Below are positions 37,308 through 47,157 of a DNA stretch of 64,000 bases, piece after piece (position 1 is the stretch's first letter; every line of letters starts with the position of its first letter). The DNA comes from Metallosphaera sedula DSM 5348. Its GTDB lineage: Archaea > Thermoproteota > Thermoprotei_A > Sulfolobales > Sulfolobaceae. Below the pieces are notes generated by a model. The model was not told the DNA's origin, did no database searches, and worked only from the letters and a program-made list of their open reading frames with translations. A program made the position numbers and the translations under genes. The DNA lies in NCBI RefSeq assembly GCF_000016605.1, contig NC_009440.1, positions 310,001 to 374,000 of the forward strand. Reading direction: 5' to 3'.

Positions 37308-38255
37308 TCATCCTGTAACTAGTACCGCCCTTCCCAACACCTTCCCTTCCATTAAGTCCTTCATCGCTGTATTAACTTCTCTCAGGTGATATTTTCTATA
37401 CACAGGCTTCACTTCTCCCTCATGTATAAGTTTGACCGCCTCTTCTACCTCAGCCCTCGTGTATGACGCCGACCCAACTATTCTATGCTCCCTCATGATG
37501 GTGAGGGCAGGTCTAGCCAGAGAAATTTCCTTTCCTGTCACGTTACCCACTAGGACTAGGGTTCCCTCCCTTCTTAGGGCTCTTAAGCTCTCATTTATGG
37601 TTTCTGAACCCACTAGCTCAATGACCACGTCAACATCCTTAACCTGTTTGGAGAAGTCCTTCTGTGTTATAACCTGGTCCGAAAATCTGGACACGATCTC
37701 GCTCTTAGAAGGAGACGTAACAGATACTACCCTAGCTCCCAATGACTTAAGGTACTGGATGGTATGTATTCCCACTCCTCCGCCTGCCCCAGTCACGAGT
37801 ACAGTGTCTCCCTTTTTGACCCCCGCAACCTTGCTGGAGTGTATGGCAGTTGCCAGTGGACATACCCCTGCAGCGTATTTCTCGTATTCCCTATCGGGCA
37901 ATGGGAATATTCCACCCTCTTTCACCGTAACCACTTCCGCGTATCCTCCAGGTCTAGCTTCTCCCAGGAATCTAGCGTTCTCACATAGGTTCTCCTTCCC
38001 GGCTCTACAGTACCTGCATTCCCCACAAGTCTCAACACCGTATACGCCCACCGGGTTTCCCTCATACTCACCGTAAATCTCATGGCCGAGAATTAGGGGA
38101 GGCGTCAGGTTCCTGAATCCTCCCCTCCATATGACCAGGTCTCTCCCACACATTCCTGAAGCCTTAACCTTGACAGGGAGGCCCTCGCCCACATCCGCCT
38201 CTCTCAAGACTAGGGGTTCTGAGAACCTCTCGAGGACTGCAGCGAAAGCTCTCAT
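37308..38255 (-). CDS. Zinc-dependent medium-chain alcohol dehydrogenase / enoyl reductase-like
   Basis: 315-residue MDR protein. Catalytic-zinc side: C36 in GMCGRD and GHEIYGEY. Structural zinc: C-x2-C-x2-C-x7-C in CGECRYCRAGKENLC. Rossmann VTGAGGGVG. Shorter than the usual 340-360. It could reduce semialdehydes or act on CoA esters such as acrylyl-CoA (an MDR enzyme does this in Sulfolobales), given the operon. Start overlaps the upstream stop by one base (TAATG). Confidence 0.87.
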   Translation of the reverse strand: MRAFAAVLERFSEPLVLREADVGEGLPVKVKASGMCGRDLVIWRGGFRNLTPPLILGHEIYGEYEGNPVGVYGVETCGECRYCRAGKENLCENARFLGEARPGGYAEVVTVKEGGIFPLPDREYEKYAAGVCPLATAIHSSKVAGVKKGDTVLVTGAGGGVGIHTIQYLKSLGARVVSVTSPSKSEIVSRFSDQVITQKDFSKQVKDVDVVIELVGSETINESLRALRREGTLVLVGNVTGKEISLARPALTIMREHRIVGSASYTRAEVEEAVKLIHEGEVKPVYRKYHLREVNTAMKDLMEGKVLGRAVLVTG

Positions 38256-40210
38256 TATTCTCCCCTAAAGTTGGGTTTCCTCTTCTCCAGGAAAGCCCTT
38301 ACCCCTTCCTCGAAGTCCTTCGTACTGAAGAGGAGACCGAAGAGGCTAGCCTCCAGGGAGGTTCCTGTCCAGATATGAGTCTCCTCCCCCAGCTTATAGG
38401 CCAGTTTCGCTGAGGCCACTGCCAAGGGAGATTTCTCGGCTATGGCATTGGCCAACTTTCTTACCTCAGACTCCAACTCCTCGGGCTCTGCCAGGAACTC
38501 TACAATCCCCAGCCGATACGCCTCCTCAGCCTTCACTCTTCTACCCGTTAACACGAGCTCTAGGCCTTTCCTTCCACTCAACCTGGACAGACGCTGAGTT
38601 CCTCCTCCACCGGGTATCAGCCCTAGGTTTATCTCCGGCTGTCCCATCTCCGCAGTCTTAGATGCCACCCTGAAATCTGCCGAAAGGGCTAGCTCCATCC
38701 CTCCTCCAAGGGCGAGACCATTGATCACTGCTATTACTGGCTTGGTTAGAAACTGAATCTTCATGAAAACTTCGTGGAACTTCCTAGATGCAATCATGGC
38801 CTTGACTGGGGTTAAGGAACCGAACTCAGTTACATCAGCCCCAGCACTAAACACTCTCCCTTGCCCAGTAATCGCAATAACCCTAACGTCCTCTCTCTCC
38901 TCTAGGGAGTCTAGGGCCTGGTTTATCTCCCTTATCATGTCCCCGTTGATTGCGTTATACCTAGTGGGCCTGTTCAGGACTATCCACGCTAGTGGTGGTT
39001 CTACCCTCACGACGATCGTGGAGTACTTTGCCTCTTCGTGGGCGTAGGTGTGAAATCCCTGCCCGCTCTTCCTTCCTAACTTGCCCTCCTTAACCATGGA
39101 GAGCAGAAGGGGATCTGGGGAATAGTGATCCATGCCACTCGTCTGCCTCATCTCCTCAAGGGTGTTCACCACAACGTCGATCCCAATCTCGTCTGCATAG
39201 GAGAGGATTCCCTTGGGTAGCCCTAGACCTAGAACGCATCCCTTTTCAGCGTCATCCTTACCAACTATGCCTTCCCTAAGAAGGTAGCTCACTTCGTTAA
39301 CTGCGGGTGATATGAGATATCTTCCCAGCTTCTTCGAGGTTGAGGGAAGTGTTGGCCTGACGAACTTTCCAGGGGATGGATACTGGTAATATCCGCTTCC
39401 TGACTTGACTCCAAGCTTACCTTGGGACACCAACTTCTCCGTGGAAGAACACGGGAAAGCCTTGAAGCCTCTCGCCGTAACGGCTTTCCAAACGCTATAA
39501 CCTATGTCTAGTCCCGTGTAATCCGCAAGAAGGAAAACGCCCATTGGGAAACCTAGTTCCTCTATGGCTGACGAATCTACCTCCTGAATCGAGGCGATCC
39601 CTTTCTCAACCAGATAACATCCAGCCTCCATTATCCTCAGAAGTACCCTGTTCACAAAGAATCCAGGGACATCCTTTACGACTATGGTCTCCTTGTTCAT
39701 TGATTTCGCCATCTCCGCCGTGGTCTTCACCACTTCGTCAGACGTGTCCTTTCCCCTCACAATCTCCACAAGGGGCATCAGGACTGGAGGATTGAAGAAA
39801 TGCATTCCAACTACCCTCTGCGGTGACTTAAGCACAGAGGCTATCTCTGAAATTGGCAAGGAACTGGTGTTAGTAGCTAACACCGCAGACGGAGATGCGT
39901 GAGCCTCAGCGTTTCGGAAAATGGTCCTCTTTAATTCAAGGTCCTCCTTTACCGCCTCTATTACAAAATCAGATCCTTTGAGGGCCTGTGCCTGATCCGT
40001 CTCAGGGTGAATCCTCGCCAGTACCTGCTCAACTCCCTCCTTGAGGGATCCAGATTCCCTTAGTTTTGAGAGGCTCCACTTTATCCTCTCCATTGCCTGT
40101 TGTAGTATTTCCGTGGAGATGTCGTTCATCCAAACCTCATTACCAGCAATGGCAGCAAGTTCAGCAATGCCGTGCCCCATTACTCCTGATCCGATTACGG
40201 TTACCTTCAA
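38255..40210 (-). CDS. Bifunctional 3-hydroxyacyl-CoA dehydrogenase/enoyl-CoA hydratase (crotonyl-CoA hydratase/3-hydroxybutyryl-CoA dehydrogenase)
   Basis: 651-residue fusion. Residues 1 to about 385 are the dehydrogenase (VIGSGVMGHGIAE, MHFFNPPVLMPLVEIV, GRKSGQGFHTY); about 395-651 are a crotonase with both Glu (GGGMELALSADF, GQPEINLGLIPGGGGTQRL). It turns crotonyl-CoA into acetoacetyl-CoA in the 4-hydroxybutyrate branch of CO2 fixation (as I recall, Msed_0399). Starts with TTG: 40210 is preferred to 40216 because GAGGT then lies 8 nt upstream. Domain order is the reverse of bacterial FadB. Middle gene of the operon with acyl-CoA dehydrogenase and MDR enzyme. Confidence 0.93.
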   Translation of the reverse strand: MKVTVIGSGVMGHGIAELAAIAGNEVWMNDISTEILQQAMERIKWSLSKLRESGSLKEGVEQVLARIHPETDQAQALKGSDFVIEAVKEDLELKRTIFRNAEAHASPSAVLATNTSSLPISEIASVLKSPQRVVGMHFFNPPVLMPLVEIVRGKDTSDEVVKTTAEMAKSMNKETIVVKDVPGFFVNRVLLRIMEAGCYLVEKGIASIQEVDSSAIEELGFPMGVFLLADYTGLDIGYSVWKAVTARGFKAFPCSSTEKLVSQGKLGVKSGSGYYQYPSPGKFVRPTLPSTSKKLGRYLISPAVNEVSYLLREGIVGKDDAEKGCVLGLGLPKGILSYADEIGIDVVVNTLEEMRQTSGMDHYSPDPLLLSMVKEGKLGRKSGQGFHTYAHEEAKYSTIVVRVEPPLAWIVLNRPTRYNAINGDMIREINQALDSLEEREDVRVIAITGQGRVFSAGADVTEFGSLTPVKAMIASRKFHEVFMKIQFLTKPVIAVINGLALGGGMELALSADFRVASKTAEMGQPEINLGLIPGGGGTQRLSRLSGRKGLELVLTGRRVKAEEAYRLGIVEFLAEPEELESEVRKLANAIAEKSPLAVASAKLAYKLGEETHIWTGTSLEASLFGLLFSTKDFEEGVRAFLEKRKPNFRGE

Positions 40211-40220
40211 GATCAAGACC

Positions 40221-41429
40221 TCAGGAAAGTTGTATGTCTATCCCCACAAGTTTTCTCACTAGATCCCTGGCTACCATTAACCTCTGTATGTCATTGGCTC
40301 CCTCGTATATGGTGGTGATCATTGCGTCCCTTAGGTAACGTTCTACTCCAGTCTGAACTTCTACTCCTGCTCCACCGTGTATCTTTATGGCCAGGGAAGA
40401 AACCTGTTCCGCTACCTCAGTAGCGATCATTTTTGCAAGCGAGGCCGCAGTTACTGCTAGGTTGTGGTTTTTCTCAGCTAGGGTTGCAGCCCAGTAGGTG
40501 AGTAACCTCGCTGACTCAAGGTGAGCCAACATGTCAGACAGCTTAAAGGCTATTCCCTCAAAGGAGATCAGGGGCCTCTCGAAGGCCTGCCTCTGCAGTG
40601 AGTAATTGAAGGCCCTCTCGAATGCTCCCTGGGCAATTCCCACGGCTTGGGCCGCTACGCCAACTCTGCCCCTATCATACGTCGTGACCGCAACCTTAAA
40701 GCCCTCATCCACCTTTCCCAGGACGTTCTCCTCTGGTACTTCCACGTTGTCCAGTATTACTTCGTTGGGTTGCTCCCCCCTAAGCCCCATAACGTTTATC
40801 TTAGATCCTATCTTAACGCCGGGCCAGTCCCTCTCCACAATGAAGAAAGTCAACCCTTTCCACCTCTCCTTCTTGCTGGGAGGTGGGCTTGTCCTGGCTG
40901 AGACCACAAGGAAGGACGCCTTATCAGACCCTGTGATGAAGTACTTCCTCCCGTTTAGTATCCACTTATTTCCTTCCTTCCTTGCAGTTGTCTTTATTCC
41001 GGCGACGTCACTACCTGCCCCGGGCTCGGTATTGGCGTGGGCGGCGAAAACTTCACCCCTAGCTACTGGTGGGATGTACTTCTTTTTCTGTTCCTCGGTT
41101 CCAAAGATTAGGACAGGGGTAGTAAAAAGATGATTAGCTCCTATCCTTACCATGAATGCTGGAGACACCCTTGAGAGTTCCTCGTTGGCTATGGTGGTCA
41201 TCATCATGTCTCCTCCCTGGCCACCGTAGGCCTCAGGAATTCCAACTCCCATTAGGCCCATCTCCCTGGCCTTCTGGTAGATTTCATCTGGGATAGAGTT
41301 CTCCCTCTCTATTCTTTGAACGTTGGGAAGAAGCTCCTTCTCTGCAAATTCCCTCACTGTTCTCCTGAACAGCTCATGATCTTCGGATATCTTTATTTCA
41401 AAATCCTGCAAGTTTTCAAAAGGAAACAA
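40221..41429 (-). CDS. Acyl-CoA dehydrogenase
   Basis: 402-residue FAD enzyme making 2-enoyl-CoA from acyl-CoA. Segments YGGQGGDMMM, ANTEPGAGSDVAG, YFITGSDKASF and the catalytic Glu in TIYEGANDIQRLM are clear. TTG 41429 follows the promoter closely; an internal TTG (41411) is possible. Electron acceptor should be ETF, not found here. First gene of the operon with the dehydrogenase/hydratase fusion, so butyryl-type CoA may enter as crotonyl-CoA. Confidence 0.92.
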   Translation of the reverse strand: MFPFENLQDFEIKISEDHELFRRTVREFAEKELLPNVQRIERENSIPDEIYQKAREMGLMGVGIPEAYGGQGGDMMMTTIANEELSRVSPAFMVRIGANHLFTTPVLIFGTEEQKKKYIPPVARGEVFAAHANTEPGAGSDVAGIKTTARKEGNKWILNGRKYFITGSDKASFLVVSARTSPPPSKKERWKGLTFFIVERDWPGVKIGSKINVMGLRGEQPNEVILDNVEVPEENVLGKVDEGFKVAVTTYDRGRVGVAAQAVGIAQGAFERAFNYSLQRQAFERPLISFEGIAFKLSDMLAHLESARLLTYWAATLAEKNHNLAVTAASLAKMIATEVAEQVSSLAIKIHGGAGVEVQTGVERYLRDAMITTIYEGANDIQRLMVARDLVRKLVGIDIQLS

Positions 41430-41451
41430 GTTAGATCGTGTATAGATATAT

Positions 41452-41476
41452 CGAGCAAAATATAAAATTTAGCTCG
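41452..41476 (-). promoter_or_regulatory. Acyl-CoA dehydrogenase promoter: TATA enclosed by inverted repeat
   Basis: CGAGC and GCTCG flank 15 bp of pure A/T that reads TTTTATATTTT on the minus strand. The TATA lies about 34 nt before TTG 41429, leaving a leader of about 8 nt. Confidence 0.4.
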
Positions 41477-41573
41477 TGAATTTTGATACAAGAGCTGGAG
41501 GTAAGATATCACCTTTCCAAGCAAGAGAATCAAGGTTTTACTACATATAGAAAAAATGTATAACTAAACTTAA

Positions 41574-43205
41574 ATGCTAAGAAAAGGTATGATATGCATG
41601 GGATATTATAACTACAATTTAACGGTGGATAAGCTCCTCGACTACGGGTCCACCGTGTACTCAAGCAAGGAGATCGTGTATAGGGATAGGAGGCGTTACA
41701 CATTTTCCAAGTTTAGGGAGAGAGTAGAAGCCTTCGCTCAATCGCTTCTTAAGATTGGCGTGAAGCCAGGTGACAAGGTGGCTGTAGTTGACTGGGACAC
41801 AGACGTTTACATGACAGCATATTACGCCGTGCCCATGATAGGGGCTGTCCTGCACACAGTTAACGTTAGATATCCCCCTGAGGTCATGCTTAAGACGGTG
41901 CTTCACGCTGAGGATAAATGGGCCATTGTCAGGGATGAGTTTACCCCGCTCCTCGAGAAGGGAAAGGCCTTTCTTGGCGGGCTGAAGGGAGTGATCACAT
42001 ATTCAGATGAGAGAGAGAAGGTTAAGACTAGTTTCCCTACCCACGATTTCTGGGAGCTCCAGGAGAGCGGTGAAAGGTTGCCTCCCCAGGAGATCAAGGA
42101 GGACATGCAGGCGACCGTTTTCTATACCTCTGGTACCACAGGTGAGCCGAAGGGTATATGGTTCACGCACAGGGACCTGGTTCTTCATTCCATGAGCGTG
42201 GCGCTCACCACATCTAAGCCTCCACTTAGGTCGTCACAGGACGACAACTTCATGATTCTCGTTCCCATGTTCCACGTTCACCAGTGGGGGTTCCCCTACG
42301 TCACGATGCTCGTGGGGGCAAATTATGTTCTGCCTGGTAGGTATGACCCAGCGATGGAGATAGAACTCATGAGAAAGGAACACGTTACATTCTCCGCCAT
42401 GGTTCCCACAATCCTTTACATGATTCTATCTCACCCCAACGCGTCCAAATATCCAGAGGTGTTTAAGGGTTGGAAGGTTATGATAGGTGGGTCGGCTTTG
42501 CCCACTGAACTGGCATATGCAGCTAGGAAGATGGGGATAAACATTGCCGTAGGATATGGGATGTCCGAGACAGCACCTGTGCTAACTGTGGCCTACTACA
42601 CACCCGAGGTGGAGAAGTTGCCAGAGGAGGATAGGTTCCTCCAACAGATAAAGACAGGAGTACCCATACCCCTGTCTCAGGTAAGGGTAGTTGATGAGAA
42701 GGGAAACGACGTTCCTAGGGACGAGAAGACTGTGGGCGAGATAGTTGCCAGGGCGCCTTGGCTAACGAGGTCGTATTATAAGGATCCCGAGAGGACCGAA
42801 AAGCTCTGGAAGGACTCATGGCTTCATACTGGAGACCTGGCGGTTGTGGACAAGTATGGATACATCAGGATCGTGGACAGGGATAAGGACGCCATAAAGA
42901 GCGGAGGCGAGTTCATCCCCTCGCTTATACTTGAGGACATCATCTCCACCCATCCTAAGGTAGGAGAGGTAGCCATTGTGGGGATGAAGGACGAGAAGTG
43001 GGGAGAGAGACCTGTGGCATTCATTGTTCCCAAGGGAGATCTAAAGGAAGAGGAGATAAGACAGTTCCTATTGACTAAGGTCGAGGAAGGGAAGTTGCAG
43101 AAGTGGTGGATTCCAGACAGGTTCGTCTTCGTAAAGGAATTCCCGAAGACTTCCACTAATAAGATAGATAAAAAGGCTCTACGTAATCAACTAAGCTCTG
43201 GTTAA
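41574..43205 (+). CDS. AMP-forming acyl-CoA synthetase (medium/long-chain fatty acid type)
   Basis: 543 residues, or 535 from ATG 41598, which also fits a TATA at about 41566-41574. P-loop FYTSGTTGEPKG, GYGMSETAPV, DSWLHTGDLAV and C-terminal KTSTNKIDK. Resembles fatty-acid and crotonobetaine-type ligases. Divergent from the acyl-CoA dehydrogenase operon through 144 bp, so both are likely co-regulated for beta-oxidation. Ends overlap the convergent pmbA-like gene by 15 bp. Confidence 0.88.
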   Translation: MLRKGMICMGYYNYNLTVDKLLDYGSTVYSSKEIVYRDRRRYTFSKFRERVEAFAQSLLKIGVKPGDKVAVVDWDTDVYMTAYYAVPMIGAVLHTVNVRYPPEVMLKTVLHAEDKWAIVRDEFTPLLEKGKAFLGGLKGVITYSDEREKVKTSFPTHDFWELQESGERLPPQEIKEDMQATVFYTSGTTGEPKGIWFTHRDLVLHSMSVALTTSKPPLRSSQDDNFMILVPMFHVHQWGFPYVTMLVGANYVLPGRYDPAMEIELMRKEHVTFSAMVPTILYMILSHPNASKYPEVFKGWKVMIGGSALPTELAYAARKMGINIAVGYGMSETAPVLTVAYYTPEVEKLPEEDRFLQQIKTGVPIPLSQVRVVDEKGNDVPRDEKTVGEIVARAPWLTRSYYKDPERTEKLWKDSWLHTGDLAVVDKYGYIRIVDRDKDAIKSGGEFIPSLILEDIISTHPKVGEVAIVGMKDEKWGERPVAFIVPKGDLKEEEIRQFLLTKVEEGKLQKWWIPDRFVFVKEFPKTSTNKIDKKALRNQLSSG

Positions 43206-44408
43206 GTTCACTCCCTCGACCAGGGCGAATGGGTAAACCCCAGGTAGGGGTGCGTCCCACCAAGCTACAGGATATCTTTCCTTGGAAAGCTCCCTTATTC
43301 CGGAGATTATTTTTCCCAGTTTGTCAGCTATCCTCACCCTTCCTGCCACTCCTGCAGGTTTACCTCCCCTTATTACCACAACTGCATCCCTCCCAACGGT
43401 CGAAAACTGTCCCTCAGCTCTGTTCTGGAACCTGGTGTACCAGTTATTGTTGAAGAGGATCACATTACCCTCCAGCAGGGAGCTCTCTGACACCTCTCCA
43501 GGAAGGACCTCCAGAGTCCACGGCCTTGGGTAGACCCAACCTGCGTTTCCTGTGGTGTCTTGATTAAGCATCTTCCCAACCTCTATGTTGAGGAGGGGAC
43601 TCGTGTAGACCCCCTTGTTCACTATGGTTGTCTTCCTAGTAGGCACCGCCTCGTCGTCGAATTCCCAGGAATTTAACTCGTCTCCCTTGGGGTTATCGAT
43701 CAACGTGAATTTCTGGCTGGCCACAACATCACCTGGCTTGTGGGTTGAGAGAAAGCTGTTTCCTGTCATTATACTGTAACCTGAGGCAGAGTAGGCCACA
43801 GTAGCCATGAGATTACCCATGACCAGAGGGGAGAGTACAACGTCATACTTTCCGTCTGAGATTTCGTATTTTCCCGTGATGGAGGCATACTCCTCAGCCC
43901 TGGAGATCGTGTCCTTCACCTTTCTCTCGTCGTAGAAGGAGGAGGCAAACGCCCATTGTCCGCTATAATCCCCATTCTTGGCCCTGAAATATCCCTGGAA
44001 CCAGGTTCTACTCTCCTCCCCCTCAAATCCGTGAATTGTGGTGAGCCTCTTGGTAATTACGGTTGCCGTGACAGTGCCGTATAGGGGGTACCTGGAGTTG
44101 AGGAGAGGTAGGAGGCGTGAGGAATCCTCAAAGAGGTTCACTACCCCCTTATCAACCTTGGAGAAGGAGTATTTACCTGACCTCTCCAACACCGTGGGAA
44201 CTATTCTGGACTCGGGAAGCTTATCCAGGGCCTTATCCAGGCTCACCTTGTCTAAGGAACTGACCTTGGTCACGGTGAACCTGTTCCCCTTTCTCAGGAG
44301 GACGTTGTAGTACTTGTCCCTCAACCTTTGAATGGTCTCAATCTTGCTCTCCACAACCTTGATGACTAGAGTCTGACTAGATATCTCCTGTACAGCGTAC
44401 GCGTTCAT
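43191..44408 (-). CDS. pmbA: PmbA/TldE-family protein (TldD partner)
   Basis: 405 residues, the non-metal half of a TldD/TldE-type peptidase complex. It lacks the HExxxH motif, and the C-terminal region with GLEPGS-like segments is diverged. Directly follows tldD with adjacent stop and start (TAA then ATG). TldD/E complexes degrade unfolded peptides or process modified peptides. Confidence 0.8.
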   Translation of the reverse strand: MNAYAVQEISSQTLVIKVVESKIETIQRLRDKYYNVLLRKGNRFTVTKVSSLDKVSLDKALDKLPESRIVPTVLERSGKYSFSKVDKGVVNLFEDSSRLLPLLNSRYPLYGTVTATVITKRLTTIHGFEGEESRTWFQGYFRAKNGDYSGQWAFASSFYDERKVKDTISRAEEYASITGKYEISDGKYDVVLSPLVMGNLMATVAYSASGYSIMTGNSFLSTHKPGDVVASQKFTLIDNPKGDELNSWEFDDEAVPTRKTTIVNKGVYTSPLLNIEVGKMLNQDTTGNAGWVYPRPWTLEVLPGEVSESSLLEGNVILFNNNWYTRFQNRAEGQFSTVGRDAVVVIRGGKPAGVAGRVRIADKLGKIISGIRELSKERYPVAWWDAPLPGVYPFALVEGVNLTRA

Positions 44409-45788
44409 TTAAATCACCTTAACCATGACGTTCCTGAGCCTGAGGTTTGGGCCACCCATGGAGACTGGTATTCCTTGGTCTGGGTCCCCCTTCCCACAAG
44501 TGCCAGGGTAAAACTCCAACGAGTCGTCTGCCCCGTCAATAGCTGAGAGGAACTCCGTGGTCTTTCCCTCAAGGACAGGGAAAAGGACCGGTTCCCCAAC
44601 CTCCCCATGTTTTATCTCGTAGGCCTCAAGCCCAATGTATCTCTGACCCATCCTCATGTCGTCTATGTTCCACTCCATATAGGTCTTGAAGAATATCCCC
44701 TCTTTCACATCCTCGACTAGTTCCCTGAAGTTCATGTCCCCTGGAACGAAAAATGTGTTAGACATCCTAATCAGCGGTTCCCTATCAAAACTAGACGCCC
44801 TAGCGGATCCGTTGTTGGGAACGTTCCCCCTTTTAGCTGTGAATCTATTCTGCAATAGCTCGTTTACCTCACCTTCCCTTATTAGGAGCTTCCTCCTGGC
44901 CTTGACTCCCTCGTCATCTACAAGGAAATAGCCCATGCTATTCTGTATTGTTGGATCGTCTGCCACATTCACCGCAGGGTTACCAATTTTCCTTGAGTTC
45001 ATAATAGCTAGGTAACTGGTTCCAGCCTGCGCAAACTCCCTTCCTAGAACACGGTCAGCCTCAAAGGGATGTCCCACTGACTCATGAGCCATAATCCCGC
45101 TTAGGATGGGGCTAAGAACCACGTCCCTCCTCCCTGTGGTTATTCCTTTCCCTCTCTGGAGAATAAGATCGAGAGACTTGACCCTCTCCACTAGATGACT
45201 TCCCACCTTGAGTTCCTTCAATCTCTCCAGCCCTCCACTCTCTCCCAACTCATGCCACGCCGTAATGGTTCTACCGTTCCCAGACATAACTAGGTTGTAT
45301 GAGACGAGGATTCTAGGGACACGGCCTACAATCCTGGAACCATTAATTAGGATCTCCTTCTCCTCTACGCTCTCGGAATAGGTCAGAACGAAGTTGTGAA
45401 GCTTTGACTCTATCCTCTGGGATAACACCTCCTTGGAGATGTCCTTCAGGAGGGCAATCTTCTCCTCCAGGGAAATTGAGGAGAGGGGAGTTTTCTCATC
45501 TACCTGATAGGTTCCATTCTCGGGTTCACTATCCAAAAAGTCACTTGACCATCCCATGACCCTTTCAGGACTTGGCTCAAATTCGTTCGGGTTCTGTGAT
45601 GAAACGAAAAAGAGGGCATCATTGAAGTATCTAACGGAGTATCCTCCCTCAATCTCATCGTAAACCCCGAGCAACTCACCGTTCATTAGGGAAATTACTC
45701 TTGACGAAATTTGATGATGCCTAACCTCGACGTATCTGAAGGGAAATCTGCGTGCAATAGATTCGAGCTCATCCTCTATCTGAGTCAT
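44409..45788 (-). CDS. tldD: TldD-family metallopeptidase subunit
   Basis: 459 residues. The metal motif HExxxH is seen in MAHESVGHPFEADRVLG, and the C-terminal CGKGDPDQGIPVSMGGP matches TldD. ATG 45788 is the conventional start; the TATA at about 45833-45842 would also fit an in-frame GTG at 45806. Operon with pmbA. Housekeeping proteolysis. Confidence 0.9.
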   Translation of the reverse strand: MTQIEDELESIARRFPFRYVEVRHHQISSRVISLMNGELLGVYDEIEGGYSVRYFNDALFFVSSQNPNEFEPSPERVMGWSSDFLDSEPENGTYQVDEKTPLSSISLEEKIALLKDISKEVLSQRIESKLHNFVLTYSESVEEKEILINGSRIVGRVPRILVSYNLVMSGNGRTITAWHELGESGGLERLKELKVGSHLVERVKSLDLILQRGKGITTGRRDVVLSPILSGIMAHESVGHPFEADRVLGREFAQAGTSYLAIMNSRKIGNPAVNVADDPTIQNSMGYFLVDDEGVKARRKLLIREGEVNELLQNRFTAKRGNVPNNGSARASSFDREPLIRMSNTFFVPGDMNFRELVEDVKEGIFFKTYMEWNIDDMRMGQRYIGLEAYEIKHGEVGEPVLFPVLEGKTTEFLSAIDGADDSLEFYPGTCGKGDPDQGIPVSMGGPNLRLRNVMVKVI

Positions 45789-45985
45789 ACAATGATTGCA
45801 CAACACGCATTAATGAACTCATCCCTAGTTACAGTATATATGCAGAGTAATATGGGGTAGACTTTCGGTAACTAAACGAACACTCCCCAGATGAGAAATC
45901 TTATATGGACTTGTTTCAGACCTGAAAGACACTAACTTCACCAATCTTACAAAATTCTTTTGTACCATCAATCTAATTTTCACAT

Positions 45986-46720
45986 ATGAGGATTGTAGTA
46001 TTGGGGGCCAAAGGAGGAGTTGGGAAGTCGATGACCACTCTCCTTCTAGTGAGGTTCCTTCTCTCCCTGGGAAAGAAAATCATAGTTGTGGACAGGGACA
46101 TGACAGGTTACATCTCATGGTTAGCAGGAATTAAGGGAAAAGGTCTCATGGCTAGTATCATAGATAATGAGGAACATGATTACTTGAAAACGTTGAACGT
46201 GGACAAGGGAGTTCTCCACATTCTCAAGTTTTATGGCGATGGGCCGAGACTTGTGGAGGACGTGAGGTTATTCTCGAGGGAGGACATAGCTACAAAGGTG
46301 AGGGAGAAGTATAGGGAAGTTATTTCCCTTCCCCACGATTATGTAGTATACGATAACAGGGGTATGATAGAGCCTAGCGAGATCGAGTTTAGCCTTGAGA
46401 TAGGGATGTACCTGAGTAAGTATCCGCACACCCACTCCTACTGGGTTTACGTGTCTGATTCACTGGAGGTAAACCTGAAAATGACCCTTGATTACGATGA
46501 TTACCTTTGGAGTAAATGGTCAAAGAACCTTAACGTGAAGGGAAGATCTTTGGTTATTAACATGGTACCTCCAAACTACAAGCTTCCCAAGCTTGATCTT
46601 ACCAGATTTAACACAGTGGTTCAAGTACCATTCATGGAGGAACTATTCGAGTATTCAGGTAAGATTGAGGATTTACCAGTGATAAATTCAATGAGTTCCA
46701 TTGTTTCATCCTTTAGTTGA
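45986..46720 (+). CDS. ParA/MinD-like P-loop ATPase
   Basis: 244 residues with deviant Walker A KGGVGKS at residues 9-15 and VVDRDMTG after it. The switch region VVYDNRGMIEP replaces the usual DxPPG, so it is a divergent member. No ParB or MinE-like partner is adjacent. It may position or partition a cargo; function not assigned. Confidence 0.8.
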   Translation: MRIVVLGAKGGVGKSMTTLLLVRFLLSLGKKIIVVDRDMTGYISWLAGIKGKGLMASIIDNEEHDYLKTLNVDKGVLHILKFYGDGPRLVEDVRLFSREDIATKVREKYREVISLPHDYVVYDNRGMIEPSEIEFSLEIGMYLSKYPHTHSYWVYVSDSLEVNLKMTLDYDDYLWSKWSKNLNVKGRSLVINMVPPNYKLPKLDLTRFNTVVQVPFMEELFEYSGKIEDLPVINSMSSIVSSFS

Positions 46721-46721
46721 T

Positions 46722-47156
46722 TTAGGTAACGTCGAAGGCTACCTCAAGAAGTCTTTTAGCTTGTCTAAATCTCCAGTAATCCAGGCGTATTACGCCTATC
46801 TCCTTAGTTGTTTGGGTGTGATCCTTGGCGCAGGCGTTTATGTTCCATCCGGGAATCTTCACGATAACCAGTTCCTTAACCTCCGGGGGGACAGGGAAGT
46901 AGTCGTAAATGTCGTTACCGTAGATTTTCTCAGCCTCGTTCCTGGGAACTACCTCCCTTAGGATAGGTAACCCTTCATTCACAATCCTATTGGCCTCACG
47001 AATGATGTTCTCCATTTCTAGGTCTGTTGGTTTCCTATCCATGATCACAGATATTCTTCCGTGACTTTCCTTAACGTAAGTTGAATAGGTAATCTTAGTG
47101 TTAAGCACGCTTTGAAGGGCACCCTTTACCACGTGAAGGGCTGTATGCGTCCTCAC
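46722..47156 (-). CDS. alaX: AlaX-type alanyl-tRNA editing protein
   Basis: 144-residue stand-alone editing domain that removes Ser or Gly from mischarged tRNA(Ala). Zinc ligands H4-x3-H8 (HTALH) and C109-x3-H113 (CAKDH). The frame is open upstream to 47273, but that part lies inside the ligase gene; GTG 47156, one base after the ligase stop, gives the exact AlaX length. Operon with the 4-hydroxybutyrate-CoA ligase, probably accidental. Confidence 0.88.
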   Translation of the reverse strand: MRTHTALHVVKGALQSVLNTKITYSTYVKESHGRISVIMDRKPTDLEMENIIREANRIVNEGLPILREVVPRNEAEKIYGNDIYDYFPVPPEVKELVIVKIPGWNINACAKDHTQTTKEIGVIRLDYWRFRQAKRLLEVAFDVT

Positions 47157-47157
47157 C

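Noticed and set aside
37432-38076. 214-codon plus-strand ORF
   Set aside because: Antisense to the alcohol dehydrogenase, whose zinc and Rossmann motifs are clear; Ser/Thr/Pro-rich shadow.
40606-41133. 175-codon plus-strand ORF
   Set aside because: Antisense to the acyl-CoA dehydrogenase gene, no motif.
46701-46961. 86-codon plus-strand ORF after the ParA-like gene
   Set aside because: Antisense to alaX, without promoter or recognisable product.
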